Part shown: in pieces, positions 42,266-53,900 of the stretch
Numbering within the stretch: the first letter of the stretch is position 1
Layout: every line of letters starts with the position of its first letter
From: Lytechinus variegatus
Lineage: Eukaryota > Echinodermata > Echinoidea > Temnopleuroida > Toxopneustidae
Assembly: GCF_018143015.1 (NCBI RefSeq)
Contig: NC_054740.1
Span: 37,946,180 to 38,010,179 of the forward strand
DNA: 64,000 nucleotides
Direction: 5' to 3'
The notes under the pieces: model-generated
Databases searched by the model: none
Told to the model about the DNA's origin: nothing
Seen by the model: the letters and a program-made list of their open reading frames with translations, nothing else
Translations under genes and position numbers: made by a program

Positions 42266-42999
42266 GACATAACATAACAATACAATATTGCTGTACTAGT
42301 TTAGGGGTTCATTTCAGGGAATACTTGCCCAAGAGTATCGTTTTGTTTCCAATACTTGTTAAGGGTACGTAGGATTTCACACGCCAATACTCGTTAAGGG
42401 GTGCATTTTCAGAATATAGAAATTTCGTGTTTAGGGTGCTTTTCGAGACCCCATGGTCGCGCATGGTATTCACTCGTGAATGAAAATGCCCCCCCCCCCC
42501 CGCGTCGAGGACCTTTTTTTTTTTTTTTTTTTTTTTGCTTGGCAAAGAAAGTTTCCGCGGACACTTCAATCTTGGGTGAGAACCTTTTTTTTAATTTTCA
42601 TCGGAAAATGTGTCCCCCCTGAAAAATCCTGGATCCGCCCCTGATTCTTTATTTCTTTACACTAATTGCTTCCCAGGCCCTTTTAATTTCTTCAAGTTCT
42701 ATTTTCCTTTTCTCTCTAATTTAGTTTTGTCTTATCTCGATCGATCTTTTAGTCAATTTCATTTCCCTTTCCAGATCTTCGTTCGTTTTCGTTCCTTCTC
42801 TTTTCCCTTTGGCTTTCAATTTCTTTCTGATCTCCCCCCGGGTTCTTCCTTGTCTCTCTTTCTTTAGCCTCTCGATCTGTCTTTCTTTTTTTTCATCTAT
42901 GTATATTTCGAGAATAAATATTTTTATCCATGTCAATCTATTCCTTTGACGTTTGTGACTATTTGCAAATAAAATTTTCATTTGAAAATAAAAAATAAA

Positions 43000-43315
43000 A
43001 AGTCTTTTTCTTTATTTCTTTTATTCATTCTTTCTTCCTTCCTTTTAATTAATATTTATTTGGTTATTCATTTATTTAGGGGTTTTTTTTCTTCCTTTCT
43101 TTTTCTTTCTTTCTTTCTTTTTTTCTTTTTCCTTCCTTCCTTTTAATTTATTTATTATTTATATGTCTATTTATCTATCTATCTTTCTTTCTAACTATCT
43201 ATCTATCTATATACCTATCTATCTACCTACCTAACTATATAACTTTCTTTTATTTATTTATTTATTTATTTCTCTCTCTCTTTCTTTCTTTCTATCTTTC
43301 TTTCTTTCAAGATAA
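43000..43315 (+). repeat. Simple-sequence region (CTTT, CTAT, ATTT)
   Basis: A mosaic of CTTT, ATCT and TTTA microsatellites fills this stretch (ATCTATCTATCTATC near 43170-43200, TTTATTTATTTATTT near 43250). No gene is present. Confidence 0.9.
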
Positions 43316-43529
43316 TTTAAAACGCTTATATAGCTCCGGGACAGATTCTGTGGAACAAAATAAATCTCCCAGAATAAAATCCTGTCTAACAGAGCTATAA
43401 AATAGGGACATATGCTCATAAAATACAACTCAGTGGCAATTTTTTTTTTTTGGGGGGGAGGAATTTTTGTTGATTTGCCAGCTAGAGTTTATTCATGAAA
43501 AGTTTTATCGCTATCTAGCTCTAAAGACT

Positions 43530-43731
43530 TGCAAATGTGACCAGACGTCCAGTATTTCCCGGGATCGTCCCGTATTTTGATAATTTGTCCCGGCGTCCCG
43601 ACAAACCCTTCCCGGGACGCCTATTTGTCCCGTATTATATAGGCGTCCCGGGAAGGGTTTGTCGGGACGCCGGGACAAATGATCAAAATACGGGACGATC
43701 CGGGAAATACTGGACGTCTGGTCACATTTAA
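43530..43731. mobile_element. Near-perfect hairpin element (GACGTCCAGTATTTCCCGG)
   Basis: The arm GTGACCAGACGTCCAGTATT, CGGGATCGTCCCGTATTTTG and GTCCCGGCGTCCCGACAAAC is mirrored almost exactly by the right half, ending AATACTGGACGTCTGGTCAC. The arms are about 95 bases with a very short loop. The segments GATCGTCCCGTATTT and CTGGTCACCCTGGTCA recur at 45366-45410, so part of the family is present there too. Confidence 0.85.
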
Positions 43732-43740
43732 ATCCTATAT

Positions 43741-44155
43741 ATGCCTATTTAGCTTGTAGCCTGCCATACAACTGCAGGCAGGAGGCAATTTGCAATGTAT
43801 AGGTTATCAAGAAAATCCCCGCAGAACTTGCAAAAGTTTATTTATCGAAGTCTGCTTGTCATTTGTTGGTTATTTGATGAAAATTCGTCAATTTTAAATG
43901 CATTAACTACGTTTTGTTCAATATTCTATAGAATATTAAATGCATTAACTACGTTTTGTTCAATATTCTATAGAATATTGAACAAAACGTAGTTCATTTA
44001 CAATTGACGAATTTTCATCAAATAACCAACAGATGACAAGCAGACTTCGATAAATAAACTTTTGCAAGTTCTGCGGGGATTTTCTTGATAACCTATACAT
44101 TGCAAATTGCCTTCTGCCTGCATTTGTGTGGCATGCTACAAGCTAGGCATATAGG
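43741..44155. repeat. Long foldback with ~180-bp near-identical arms
   Basis: The left arm (from TTAGCTTGTAGC through GGCAATTTGCAATGTATAGG, AAGAAAATCCCCGCAGAACT, ATCGAAGTCTGCTTGTCAT and GAAAATTCGTCAATTTTAAA) is repeated as an inverted copy ending GCATGCTACAAGCTAGGCAT, with only a handful of differences. At the centre a 43-base unit (GCATTAACTACGTTTTGTTC, AATATTCTATAGAATATT) is duplicated in direct orientation. It is non-coding and probably young. It adjoins the preceding hairpin element. Confidence 0.85.
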
Positions 44156-44549
44156 ATCGGAGCAGATTTTAAATGGTACAAACAATGACATGGTTAACAG
44201 TTTTTCCACAAAAATAATCACAAAATCGCGGGAAATTCGTATAATTATATTATGGATTCTTCAGATTTCTGATTTGGAGATGCAATCGGAGGAACAAGTT
44301 ATTGAATTATTGAAGGGTTAAAAAGAAAAAAAAAGTTATTGAGTTTTCAGAACTACCTAGATCGAGTTATTTCAGCTTTCGTTTTTAGTCTTGTTGTGTA
44401 TATGCCGCTGTTTCATCTTATTTTTAATTTGAAATTGTTTCACTTTGAAATTTTATTCATTTCTAAAACATTTTTTTTAATAAAAAAAAAACACACACCA
44501 AATATCGTTATGATTTTTATAAGATGATTGGATTGTTTTTATTTGCTTG

Positions 44550-45310
44550 AAGTTTTGAACTTTGTTTCTCTTTCCTTTTCTATATCCATCTTTCTTCATC
44601 CTTCTATCCTTCCTGCTTGCCCTTTTGTTCCATCTATCTTTATTTCTATTTTCTTTCCTGATCCTTTCTTTCTCTCTCTGTTTATTTTTCTTTCTTTCCT
44701 TCTTTCTCTTACCTGCCTTCCGATAAATTTCCTTTTTTTTAATTTCCTTCATTCTTTCCTTAAACCTTTTTTTGCTTCCTTCTCCCTTCCCCTCCTTTTT
44801 CTTTTCGTTCTTTCTCTCCTTCCATTATTTTCTTTTTTATTCTCTCCTCTTTTCATTTTTTCCTCCCTCTCTTTCATTCTTTACTTTAATATGTTTCCTT
44901 CTAATAATTTTCCTTTATTCTTTTTTAGTTCCCTCCCTTTCTTTCTTCCTTCCTCCATTCCTTTTCTCCTTTCTTTATTTGTTTCTTTCTTTCAAAGAAT
45001 GAAGGAAACATTTTTCTTTCCTTCATTCTTTCTTTCCTCCACTTTTTTTTCTTTCTTTTTTTTCTTACTTTCCTTTATTTTGTCATTTAGTCATCTTCGC
45101 TTCCTTTCTTTTTATATTCAATTCAAACTATGACGAAAACCTTTCTCTCTTTTTCTTTCTTTCATAACCTTCTTTTATTCAAACTTTCTTTTATTCTTTT
45201 TCATTTTCCCCTTCATTTTTCTTTCGTTATTCTCAAATCATCTCTTTCCTTTCATCTTTTATTCTCTCCTTCATTCTTTTGTTCACCCTCCCTTCCATTT
45301 TTTTAAATAT
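44550..45310 (+). repeat. Long polypyrimidine tract (CTTT-rich)
   Basis: About 750 bases are overwhelmingly C and T on the plus strand, dominated by TTTC, CCTT and TTCTTTC units. The long Phe/Leu/Ser-rich frame across 44528-45133 is a by-product of this composition. There is no terminal structure. Confidence 0.9.
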
Positions 45311-45886
45311 TTTTTTTCACAAGTCTAACACTATATGGCCTTCTTAGTTTATCTCCTTTTTTGTCGATCGTCCCGTATTTCATTTTATGAAAACTGGTCA
45401 CCCTGGTCATGCTGGTAGAAACTATAAGGAATGAGAGAAACAGGTGTGTAACAATGGTATAGAAATAGGAAGTGAAGAGAACTATGGAAAGCAAAGTGTA
45501 AAATAAACAATTAAGATTAAACATGGCAAAATTCAGCCCTTACAATTCCAAAACATAATTGCCTTTAACATGGATGAAATTAAACGGAATGTGTTTAATA
45601 AAATATTGAATAGGTGGATTAGATGCGCTGTGTTTGAAAAAAAAGCTTCATTTTGATGACATTGTTCTAACTTTCCACAGCTATCATCTTTTCATTACAA
45701 TTCTTAAGTTGTCAGGTTGTGGAGTGTGTAATAAACTATCACCTTGATAATTATGAGCATTGATAGTCAATTTAGTCTTTTGTTTCATTATTTTTTTCCC
45801 ATTGTTTTCAATAAAAATACCCTTCTTCTCTTCTCATTAAGTTGGGTTTGTAAATAGACTTATAGAAGGAAGAGTCAGAAGCAACC

Positions 45887-47312
45887 GCGTAGCCAGGATT
45901 TCATTTTGGAGGGGGCGGTAAATGCACGCGAAGCGTGCCAACACTTACAGAGCGCGCGAAGCGCGCTCCCTAGGGGGTGGGTGCAGGGAGGGGGAGTTTC
46001 CCCCTCCCGCGCGAAGCGCGAAGCTTTTAGTGTTTCATAAATTAAAATGAAAAGGAGCCGTTTCTCTTGTCTCTAGTACCTCCAATTCGGTTGACTATAT
46101 TGCGATTTTGAACCTTGTTTTCAAAAGTGATTGTGAACACACAAAAGAGGTATACAATGGAGGAAATTAAAATGATAATAACTCCGCGCGAAGCGCGGAA
46201 GCTAAAGTGTTTTTTTCTTGCCATAAAAAGGGTCCAAAGAAAAGGGTATTCTCAAAGATATATTGAAACTTTCTTTGGAAAGATCAGATTTGATTACAAA
46301 CAATTTAGCATCAGTGCATATTTTTAACTCGCAAAACAGAGGAGAAGATTGGTAGAGGAAGATATTCCTCCCCGCGCAGAGCAATGAAACTCTGAAATTT
46401 CAAAGGGCGGACGTTTCATCAAATGTAAATATCTCTAATACCCAATCGTCTCTTATTCAATTGATTTTCTAAGATTATTGAACTTCATTACAAGGAAAAT
46501 AGTGCGCATAAAATTGAAACTTCTGTGATTTATTGAAATTATCTATCTATATAATAAAGGATGATTATTTTTTTTACTTATCCTGAAGCGCTTCATTTTG
46601 AATATAAAGAAGCTTAAGTGTCATTCAAAATTTCAAACTGAGGGCGCAAAACAGGACAGGAGATGAATGTATACAGGGAAATGACATGAAGTTTAATACA
46701 ATTTGATAAAAAAATATTGTATTTTTTTATTTAATACGACACGAATTCCATACCTTCCTCTTTTTAAATTAGGAACCTGTTTGCCCCCAAATTATGGTTG
46801 TTTATAGTAATGAGCTGAAAAGCGGGAGAAGCTGACTTTATGGAGGTGACGGCAGAAACTGATATAAAGATTTTACCCGCTCGGAGCCGACCAGACCAGA
46901 AGTTGCGCGATCAATTGAAAAAAAAGATAACTTCATATATTTACTTCGGCCTAACTTTACTCAAATTCATGCCCTAATGTATACAATTTTAACTTCAACT
47001 GGCAAGAAGCACATAGCTGAGGTGGAAAAACAGGGTTAGAGAAAAGGTGGGGGAACAATGGAGAACTTCAATATTGTCATTTAACCGCGCACAGCGCGGA
47101 AGCAAAATTCATATATGAATTTAGAGCAAGAAGAGTGAAGAAGTTTCTCTTTTGAGAAAAAAATAAAGAATAAAAAAAAAAAACACAAAGCTACCTTTCT
47201 TCCCTTTCCTCCCTTCCCTTTTCCTTTTCTCCTCTCTTTTTTCCCTTCTTTTTTTTCTTTTTGGGGACGTTCTGGGGGGGGGGCGACCGCCCCCCCCCTG
47301 GCTACGCGCCTG
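45887..47312. mobile_element. Terminal-inverted-repeat element with GCGAAGCGC motifs
   Basis: The left end CGCGTAGCCAGGATTTCATT is mirrored by CCTGGCTACGCG at the right, with G and C runs just inside. The interior carries several short palindromes, GCGCGAAGCGCG-like at 45945-46025 and 46185-46200, and GCGCACAGCGCGGAAGC at 47085-47102. No transposase is recognisable in any frame. It is about 1.4 kb. Confidence 0.65.
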
Positions 47313-47584
47313 GTCAGAAGGAAATTAAATAAAATGTATTAGTTTCAATCCTTGGTCATTTTTCATTCTGGAAAATTGTTGAAAAGTCGTGTATGTTTGA
47401 TATCTTATTTCCAATTTGTAACCAGCCATTTTTAAACCTTTCATATTTTGTAAGTTTTCATATCCGTTTTTATCACCCCCTATATATAGCTCTCATTCTC
47501 TCTCTGTGGTCCCCCTTTCTCTCCCTCTTCAATCCGACTCACATATACCTCATCAGTCGATTCTATATAACAAGATCATCATTG

Positions 47585-48310
47585 GCCTTAACTTTGATCT
47601 AACCTTGCTTTCTTGGCTTGATTTCAAAGGCATGATCAATGAAACAATATAGATTTAAAGTTGTAGATCAGTGACCTTTAATAGACTAGAGAGAGTTCAT
47701 TCATGGCATATTTTTTTTATATAAACAACATAAAATATAAGCACCATACCCCTCCCCCTCTCCCCAAACCCCTCCAAAAAGGAAAAAAATGAAAAAGCCT
47801 CAAAATGCATTCTTTTGACTGATTCATGAGACATAAACAATGAGAAATGTAGGTTATAGGTCAGGATAAGAATCTTTACAAAAAAGAGGAAGTTTATTTC
47901 ATGCGACAATCAACATGAATGAAACATGTACAATATTATGAAACATTGAAGTGAAGAGTTACACACTAAATTAAGAATTAAACACATTTTAAAGAAAATT
48001 AATGGTGTATTTTTAAAGGGAATATGACAAAAGGAAAACCAGAAAAATCGAATAAAGCTAAGTATTTTGTCACCTTGCTTTCTTTGGCTTGATTTCAAAA
48101 CTGAATTCTTTTAAGAAAGTAGGTCTAAGGTTAAAAAAATTATGATCTTCAATACTGGGGCGAGTTTATTTCACATTAATAAGACTACAAAGAATGAAGA
48201 AAATAACAGAAATGAACTTAAAATTGATATAACCTTGCTTTTCTTTGGACTTATTTGAATACAAACCATGAAAAAAATGTAGGCTAAAGGTTAAAGATAA
48301 ATTATTTTTG
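47585..48310 (+). repeat. Degenerate tandem repeat
   Basis: The phrase ACCTTGCTTTCTTTGGCTTG followed by ATTTCAAA occurs at about 47600, 48070 and 48230. In each case it is followed by an A-rich stretch, a GTAGGTTATAGGT or GTAGGCTAAAGGTTA variant and GAGTTTATTTCAT. The spacing varies from 160 to 470 bases. Confidence 0.55.
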
Positions 48311-48332
48311 ATGATGTGGAGATATATATATG

Positions 48333-48340
<8 letters not shown>

Positions 48341-48414
<74 letters not shown>
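48341..48414. repeat. (TA)n microsatellite
   Basis: About 37 uninterrupted AT units follow a shorter interrupted TA run at 48321-48340. It is expected to be length-variable between individuals. Confidence 0.95.
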
Positions 48415-48418
<4 letters not shown>

Positions 48419-49492
48419 ACTAAACAAAAAGGTGAGTTAATCTGAAAATGAAATTTTTTATTTAGCTCGATTTCATTCAAAATGAATTAAAGAGTCTAGC
48501 TGTATCTTAGGTAAAAGATATATGAGCTCTGTCAAAGAGAAGAGAGTAAATTGAATTAAAATTGATAATCGAATTAATGGTGAAAATACTATTCACAATA
48601 AATAAAAGTACTATTAAAAAATGAATTGACATTGCACTATAGCTTTTCTTTTCTTCTATTACAAAGATTGGAACGATAACAAAGGTCTACTTAGGTTGAA
48701 ATTAACGATTGGGGTTTCTATGCAGACTTGAAATGGTAACAGAATGAGTTGACCATTATGTACAGTAATATCTAGGAATACATAGTGTTTTAGTATAATT
48801 TCATTTGATAGATGCTAAATTAATGCTTGATTTAATAGCTTGATGCATACGTTTTATGGATTTCCTTTTTCGTAATCAAATATTATCTCAATAAATAAAA
48901 AGTGGGGGTACTTCTGCACTTCAAAACCTGAAAACGATTTATTTCTGCAATATCACGTACCAGTGGCACCATACGTTGCTGTATGCGTAAAAAGTACAAA
49001 TAAATTTTCAAAATATACACACATAATTACTTAAAACAACCATTATTTTTTATAAATCTTAAATCAAATTCGTTTTCATGAGAAAAATAACGTCACACTG
49101 AAGTAAACGGCCGCTTTCTCTCAGAATATCTGTATTTCACGGCGACAGACGTTTGCAGCTGATTTAAAACCCATCCATGTCAGTGTCTGCATCGAGCCGG
49201 TATATAAGCTTTTTTTAGTTTGTGTTTTGGGAAGTGATGGTCGTTTTTCCGAATCAGAGACCTAAAATTAGAAATAGAGGATGAGATTTAAGAGATATAG
49301 GTGGATAGAAATATGGAGTGAAAGAGAGCGAGAAGGGGAGAGAAAATAAAGAATGAAGAAAGAGAATGGGGTCCCGCAGGGGGATATACAGAGAGAAAAA
49401 AATTAAGATCGAAATTTAATTGAATGTTGAGATGGAATCTAGAATCAGAACGAGAGGAAATGAACAAGATTCTTTGAAAATGAATGAAACTT

Positions 49493-50135
49493 TAACCCTA
49501 AAAGAGCCGGGTTTGGACCCATCTCATAGCCGGGGGCGGGGGCGAATTCCCCCATATCTCGGCCTTCGATCGTCCGAGGGCCGCGAAAATTTGCATGGTG
49601 GTAGTGTGATAAAATGCTGTTTGGATATTTTGGGGGAATAATAAGATTTTTTTTAATGAATAAATTATGATAATTTATCCATGAAATAAAACATTTGCTC
49701 TAATGAACCATCATACAGCCCCTAAAAATGGAATCGCATTTTTTTTATTTCTTATTGTTGGCCCTATTTCTTTGTTTTTCGACTTTCTTATTGCATTTTT
49801 TTATGGAAATTGTTGCAGACTTAATTCTAATCATAAATAAGACAACATTAATTAAGTTTAATCAGTAAAAGTAGAAATAAGGACACATTTATGAATTTTG
49901 GCTGAATACACAATTTGCATTGGACTTGGACATGATTCCTTTTTTTTCTTTTTGAGCAGTTTTGGGTTTGACATGCACTTATATAATGTTGCGTAAGTTT
50001 GGTCTCAAAAGTTGTGCGAGATTTGAAAGTAAAGAATCTGCGAGCGGCGTAGTTGAAAGATTTCGCGCGGCGGACTTAATATCCTAAAAAAATGTGGAGG
50101 GGCGGATTCCACCCCCTCTATCTAATCCATTTGAT
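49493..50135. repeat. Dispersed element with G/C-rich ends, copy 4
   Basis: It starts AACCCTAAAAGAGCCGGGTT with a GGGGGCGGGGGCGAATTCCC block, then CTCGGCCTTCGATCGTCCG. It ends GGCGGACTTAATATCC, then GGAGGGGCGGATTCCACCCC. The inner GACATGCACTTATATAATGT and TTGCGTAA match the 37383-38165 copy (GTGCACTTACATAATGTTGC). Confidence 0.65.
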
Positions 50136-50705
50136 ATTATTGTATTATTATTATATATTTATAATTACATGTATTATTATATTATCATTACTATGCAATC
50201 CATTTGTTGTTATTTTTATTAGACGAGTTACATAAGTCACAATTTCATAGAACAGATAAATATGAAAAAATATGCCTACCAATATGTAATTGAGTCTGAA
50301 AAATAATTTGTGTCTGTTCATATAAATGCTGATTTAGTTTATAACAATTACGGTAGAGGATATACATGTCCATTGAAACACATATATATAAATCAATATA
50401 AAGTGAAGGAGAAATTGCATATAACAATAGGCCTATCCTTCCCTAATGATGAATGGATAGATAAACAAATAAATAGATAAATGAATGAATGAATAACTAG
50501 ATTAACTAAATAACTCATTATGTAAGTACTAAATGAATAGATAGATTTATAAAATTTAATATTTATTAATTGATCAATGAATAAGTAAACAAATACATCA
50601 AATACAACTAAATTATAACATAATCGATGCCTAAAAATCATTGAGAAACTTTCCTTTTTTTTAAATACTTCATTATACAGAAATTAGTCTTTAAAATAAA
50701 CTTAC

Positions 50706-50838
50706 CTGAATCGTAACAAGCAACAACATCGGGAAGAAAACTCATATCCTGAACGCAGATATTATCAAGCACTTCGCAAGCAGATTCGAACCTCTGACCT
50801 CTGAAAGCTTGGTCACACAACTTTCGTTCGTCCGCCAT
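50706..50838 (-). CDS. Putative first coding exon of an unidentified gene
   Basis: On the minus strand ATGGCGGACGAACG, in a good initiation context (TCAAATGG), opens 44 codons: MADERKLCDQ, AFRGQRFESA, CEVLDNICVQ, DMSFLPDVVA, CYDS. The exon then ends exactly at TCAG|GTAAG, leaving one base of the next codon. The helical pattern AFRGQRFESACEVLDNI resembles a TPR-type helix pair, but I do not recognise the protein. No partner exon is visible on the minus strand between here and RPS3A. Either the next exons are short and hidden among the repeats, or RPS3A lies within a long intron, or this is an orphan exon. Codon use and the clean splice site argue that it is real. Confidence 0.55.
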
Positions 50839-50905
50839 TTGAATGAAAGATTGAGATTGCAGACCAGCGGATAGGATACTGGTTAGCTCCGGGGAGCAGG
50901 AAGTC

Positions 50906-50919
50906 GTCTCCAAGGCGAC
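50906..50919. promoter_or_regulatory. X-box-like palindrome
   Basis: GTCTCCAAGGCGAC resembles the RFX-factor X-box (GTTGCCATGGCAAC type) with two half sites and a two-base spacer. It lies 68 bases upstream of the putative minus-strand ATG at 50838. X-boxes often mark ciliary genes. One match in 64 kb can be chance. Confidence 0.35.
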
Positions 50920-50939
50920 GAGATAGGCGTGGCATAATG

Positions 50940-53900
50940 ATTGAAACTCAACTGTTACGATACTAATTGTTTTGTGATGATGATGTGCTGAATAAAAAGT
51001 AAGATTATCATGAATATCACTAGTAGTATAGACTTAGTATATTCATAAATTTATAAAAACGTCAAAGGGTTATACGTGCCCCCTAAGCCCGTCACATTTC
51101 TTCGGAAAGCTTATGAGTATAGAAATTGCTTTCGAGAAGCAGCATTTGCAAGAAAACATAGACAACACAGGGGTCGCGGTTTTCCAAAACACGGTGTACA
51201 AAAACGCAAAAATGACTATACAATTGTGATTTTTTTTGCATGGTCAGCCCCCCCCCCCTACTTGAAAACCGTTCCCCGGCCCGTGCAACACCATTAGTCT
51301 GAATAGACAAAAAGGGCGTTACAGTGAAAATATGAATGAGAGATAATGAAGCACACTGTTCTTTATAAAAAAAAATAAAAAAAAGACCAAGTGCCCCGGT
51401 CCCCTTTCTACAGGCAATATGCTTTGATCACATGCTCTTAAAAGATACTAAAATCATAAAAGGAAAAGAGCATGCATTAATTAAAGAACAGCTAAATATT
51501 ATTAATTACCTGTTACATTGGCAATGAGAAGTGTCAAAACTGTCAAATAAGAACCTATTTTGCCCTTGAAAAACAATAAGCATAAAATGTAAATTACAAT
51601 TTGTTTATAAATTATAATCTTACTTGGGTAAATTAATATATGCCTATATGGCTGGGAAATATATGGGGCGTCTACACTACGGCTAACAGAATAAGCCACA
51701 AAAAGATGCCGGGGTCGTAAGAAAAGATGCATCACTTCATCTATTTGTTAATTTATTCACTTATTCATTCATGTGTTATTTTTGTATCTATTCAATTATT
51801 TCAGTTATATTTCTAGCAGGCTTTTCTGAATTAATTGATGGATAATAATCAAAATTTCATAATAATGATGAAAAACTAAATACAAAATTATTGATTAAAT
51901 TATAGACATGGTCGACATTGACATAATAATAACAATTGATAAGATATCAACACAAATAAATAAATCTGAATAACCAGTTATATAGTGACAGACGGATTTA
52001 CAGAATAGCAGTCAGGGTATAGGCCTAGGCAAGGAATCATAATTTATGATAAAACATGCAATGAAAATGTTTAAGATAAAAACAGGTTAATTGCAGGAAA
52101 ACTGTATTATTGAAAGACTTAATTGTCTACAAAAAAAAGAAACTCTGGCCGTTATCAATCCAGTACAGTAGTGACTTAAAGTGAATGCGAAATATAAAGA
52201 TAAGCAACACTCTGACGATAGGCCTTCATACAGTTTGTTCGGCATCACAGACTTATCATAAATACAGATATATGGGTCTATTTAGTGTAAGTAAAAATTA
52301 AAGTCCCTATTTGAAAACTTACCGAATAAGTCATGATTGTTCTAGAGCTCTCCAAAATATTGAGTTCGAAGCGCTGATTTTAGAAAATGGGGAAGTCTCT
52401 TGTACAATTATCTCGAAACTCGACAGGATCTCATTTTGTTTTATTGTGTAGTTTTTGCTATACTGATAAAGTTAATCCCATTTTGGTTTTTAACCTGACG
52501 ATTGTTTATTCCATATCGATAGTACAACAAATTATATTATTACAAAACACTAAATAGACAAGTCATTTTATTTGATGATGATCTGTCATAAACCAAGGTT
52601 CAGTGAACATTGGCACAGTGGCCACTATTATTTAATAGAAATGTCCGTCAAAATTAGGTGAAATTGAAAGCCGGGGAGTATGAAAGCTACTGTAGTTCAA
52701 TAAAGTAGACCGTTTGCCAACTATTGAATGACAATTGTGAAATCAGCAGGGAAAAAGCCAAGCTATAGGGAAACATTTAAGAGTAAAAAAAAATTAAGAT
52801 TGTCATCGGCATTAAGGTCGAAACGTGTAAACATGGGCGTTACCCTATATACAGGGGCTTATGAACCTTTCAGATTCCCCTGAGATTTCACATTAGACGC
52901 CATGATTATTCTTTACTAAAGCGTATGATTTTATTTTCAAGATTACAAGTACACATTGGTGGAACTACATGTAAAAAAGTCAGTGTTTGTTGATAGAAAA
53001 TATCTTACAATGTTTTCATATGTACCATTATTTTTAACTTTGATGAACATTAGCCTTTCCTGATCTTCGTCCTCACATAGATCCGCCGGTTAAATAGAAT
53101 AAAAACTGGAAGAAGACTAGTCACTCGTAAACAAAAACTCGGTGGTGGACGTGCAGAAATTGTGTCCATGATTCATAATCATATATTCTTCACCGTAATT
53201 TAGTTAGAAAATTAGTTGGTGGATGACCGAACCGAATGTAAGTATTGGGTATTAAAGCTCTTTGTTCAGGTGATTATCAGTTATAATAAGAACATACAGC
53301 CTACTAAACACTGGACTTTACAAAAGAAAATCAGAGACTAACTCTGTTCAGTCAGTGTTGTTGTAATACGAGATCTAAATTACGTACCGGTGTAAGGGTT
53401 TACAGACATACACAGTATTGTTTACACTAGAAGCTTTCATATATATTACTGAGGACTGCTTGATACATGTAAGGGAGGGGAGTGCGACTTTTGGGAAAGC
53501 TGCTAAAGCTATGGTCTTGGTTATGAGTTATCTATAGAATAAAGCCTTTTAATGTTGTGTGACTCTAAAACTATCCTGTCTGAAGTCTGGTTCTTGTTCA
53601 GGTATTCTACCCCTTTCACCGGTACCGGGGTACGCTATACGGTATACGGTACCGTACTATAAAAACTATAACTCGAGTATATGGCGGAGTCATGATACAC
53701 AGGTCACAGTCACAATCGCATCACTGATCTCAGGCATCATTCACAGGATCGGATTCGGAGGCTATATAATGCATGGCAGTACCGGTGCATTCAGTTTTGA
53801 TGCACACATCCAATGCGGTATCGGTAATCACAACTTACGCAAGTTTGTGGTAGATCTACAGCAAATTTCAGGCCTGGGTTGACTTTAGTTTAGCATTTGT

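Larger units (their letters stand above)
41540..42512. mobile_element. Terminal-inverted-repeat element with nested insertions
   Basis: The left end reads CGAGGACCTCAGGGGGGGCA, then ACGAGTGGATAGTGGATACC and ATGCGCGAC. The right end reads GTCGCGCATGGTATTCACTC, then GTGAATGAAAATGC, a C run and GTCGAGGACC. These are inverted over about 55 bases. The interior has been invaded by a hairpin MITE (41931-42052) and a reversed SINE (42085-42265). Confidence 0.6.

Noticed and set aside
44528-45133. 201-codon Phe/Leu/Ser-rich frame, looking like a membrane protein
   Set aside because: It is a by-product of a polypyrimidine tract (TTTC/CCTT repeats); there are no start context, splice signals or conserved motifs.
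48166-48480. Tyr/Ile-rich 104-codon frame
   Set aside because: It is an artefact of the (TA)n microsatellite read as alternating Tyr-Ile.
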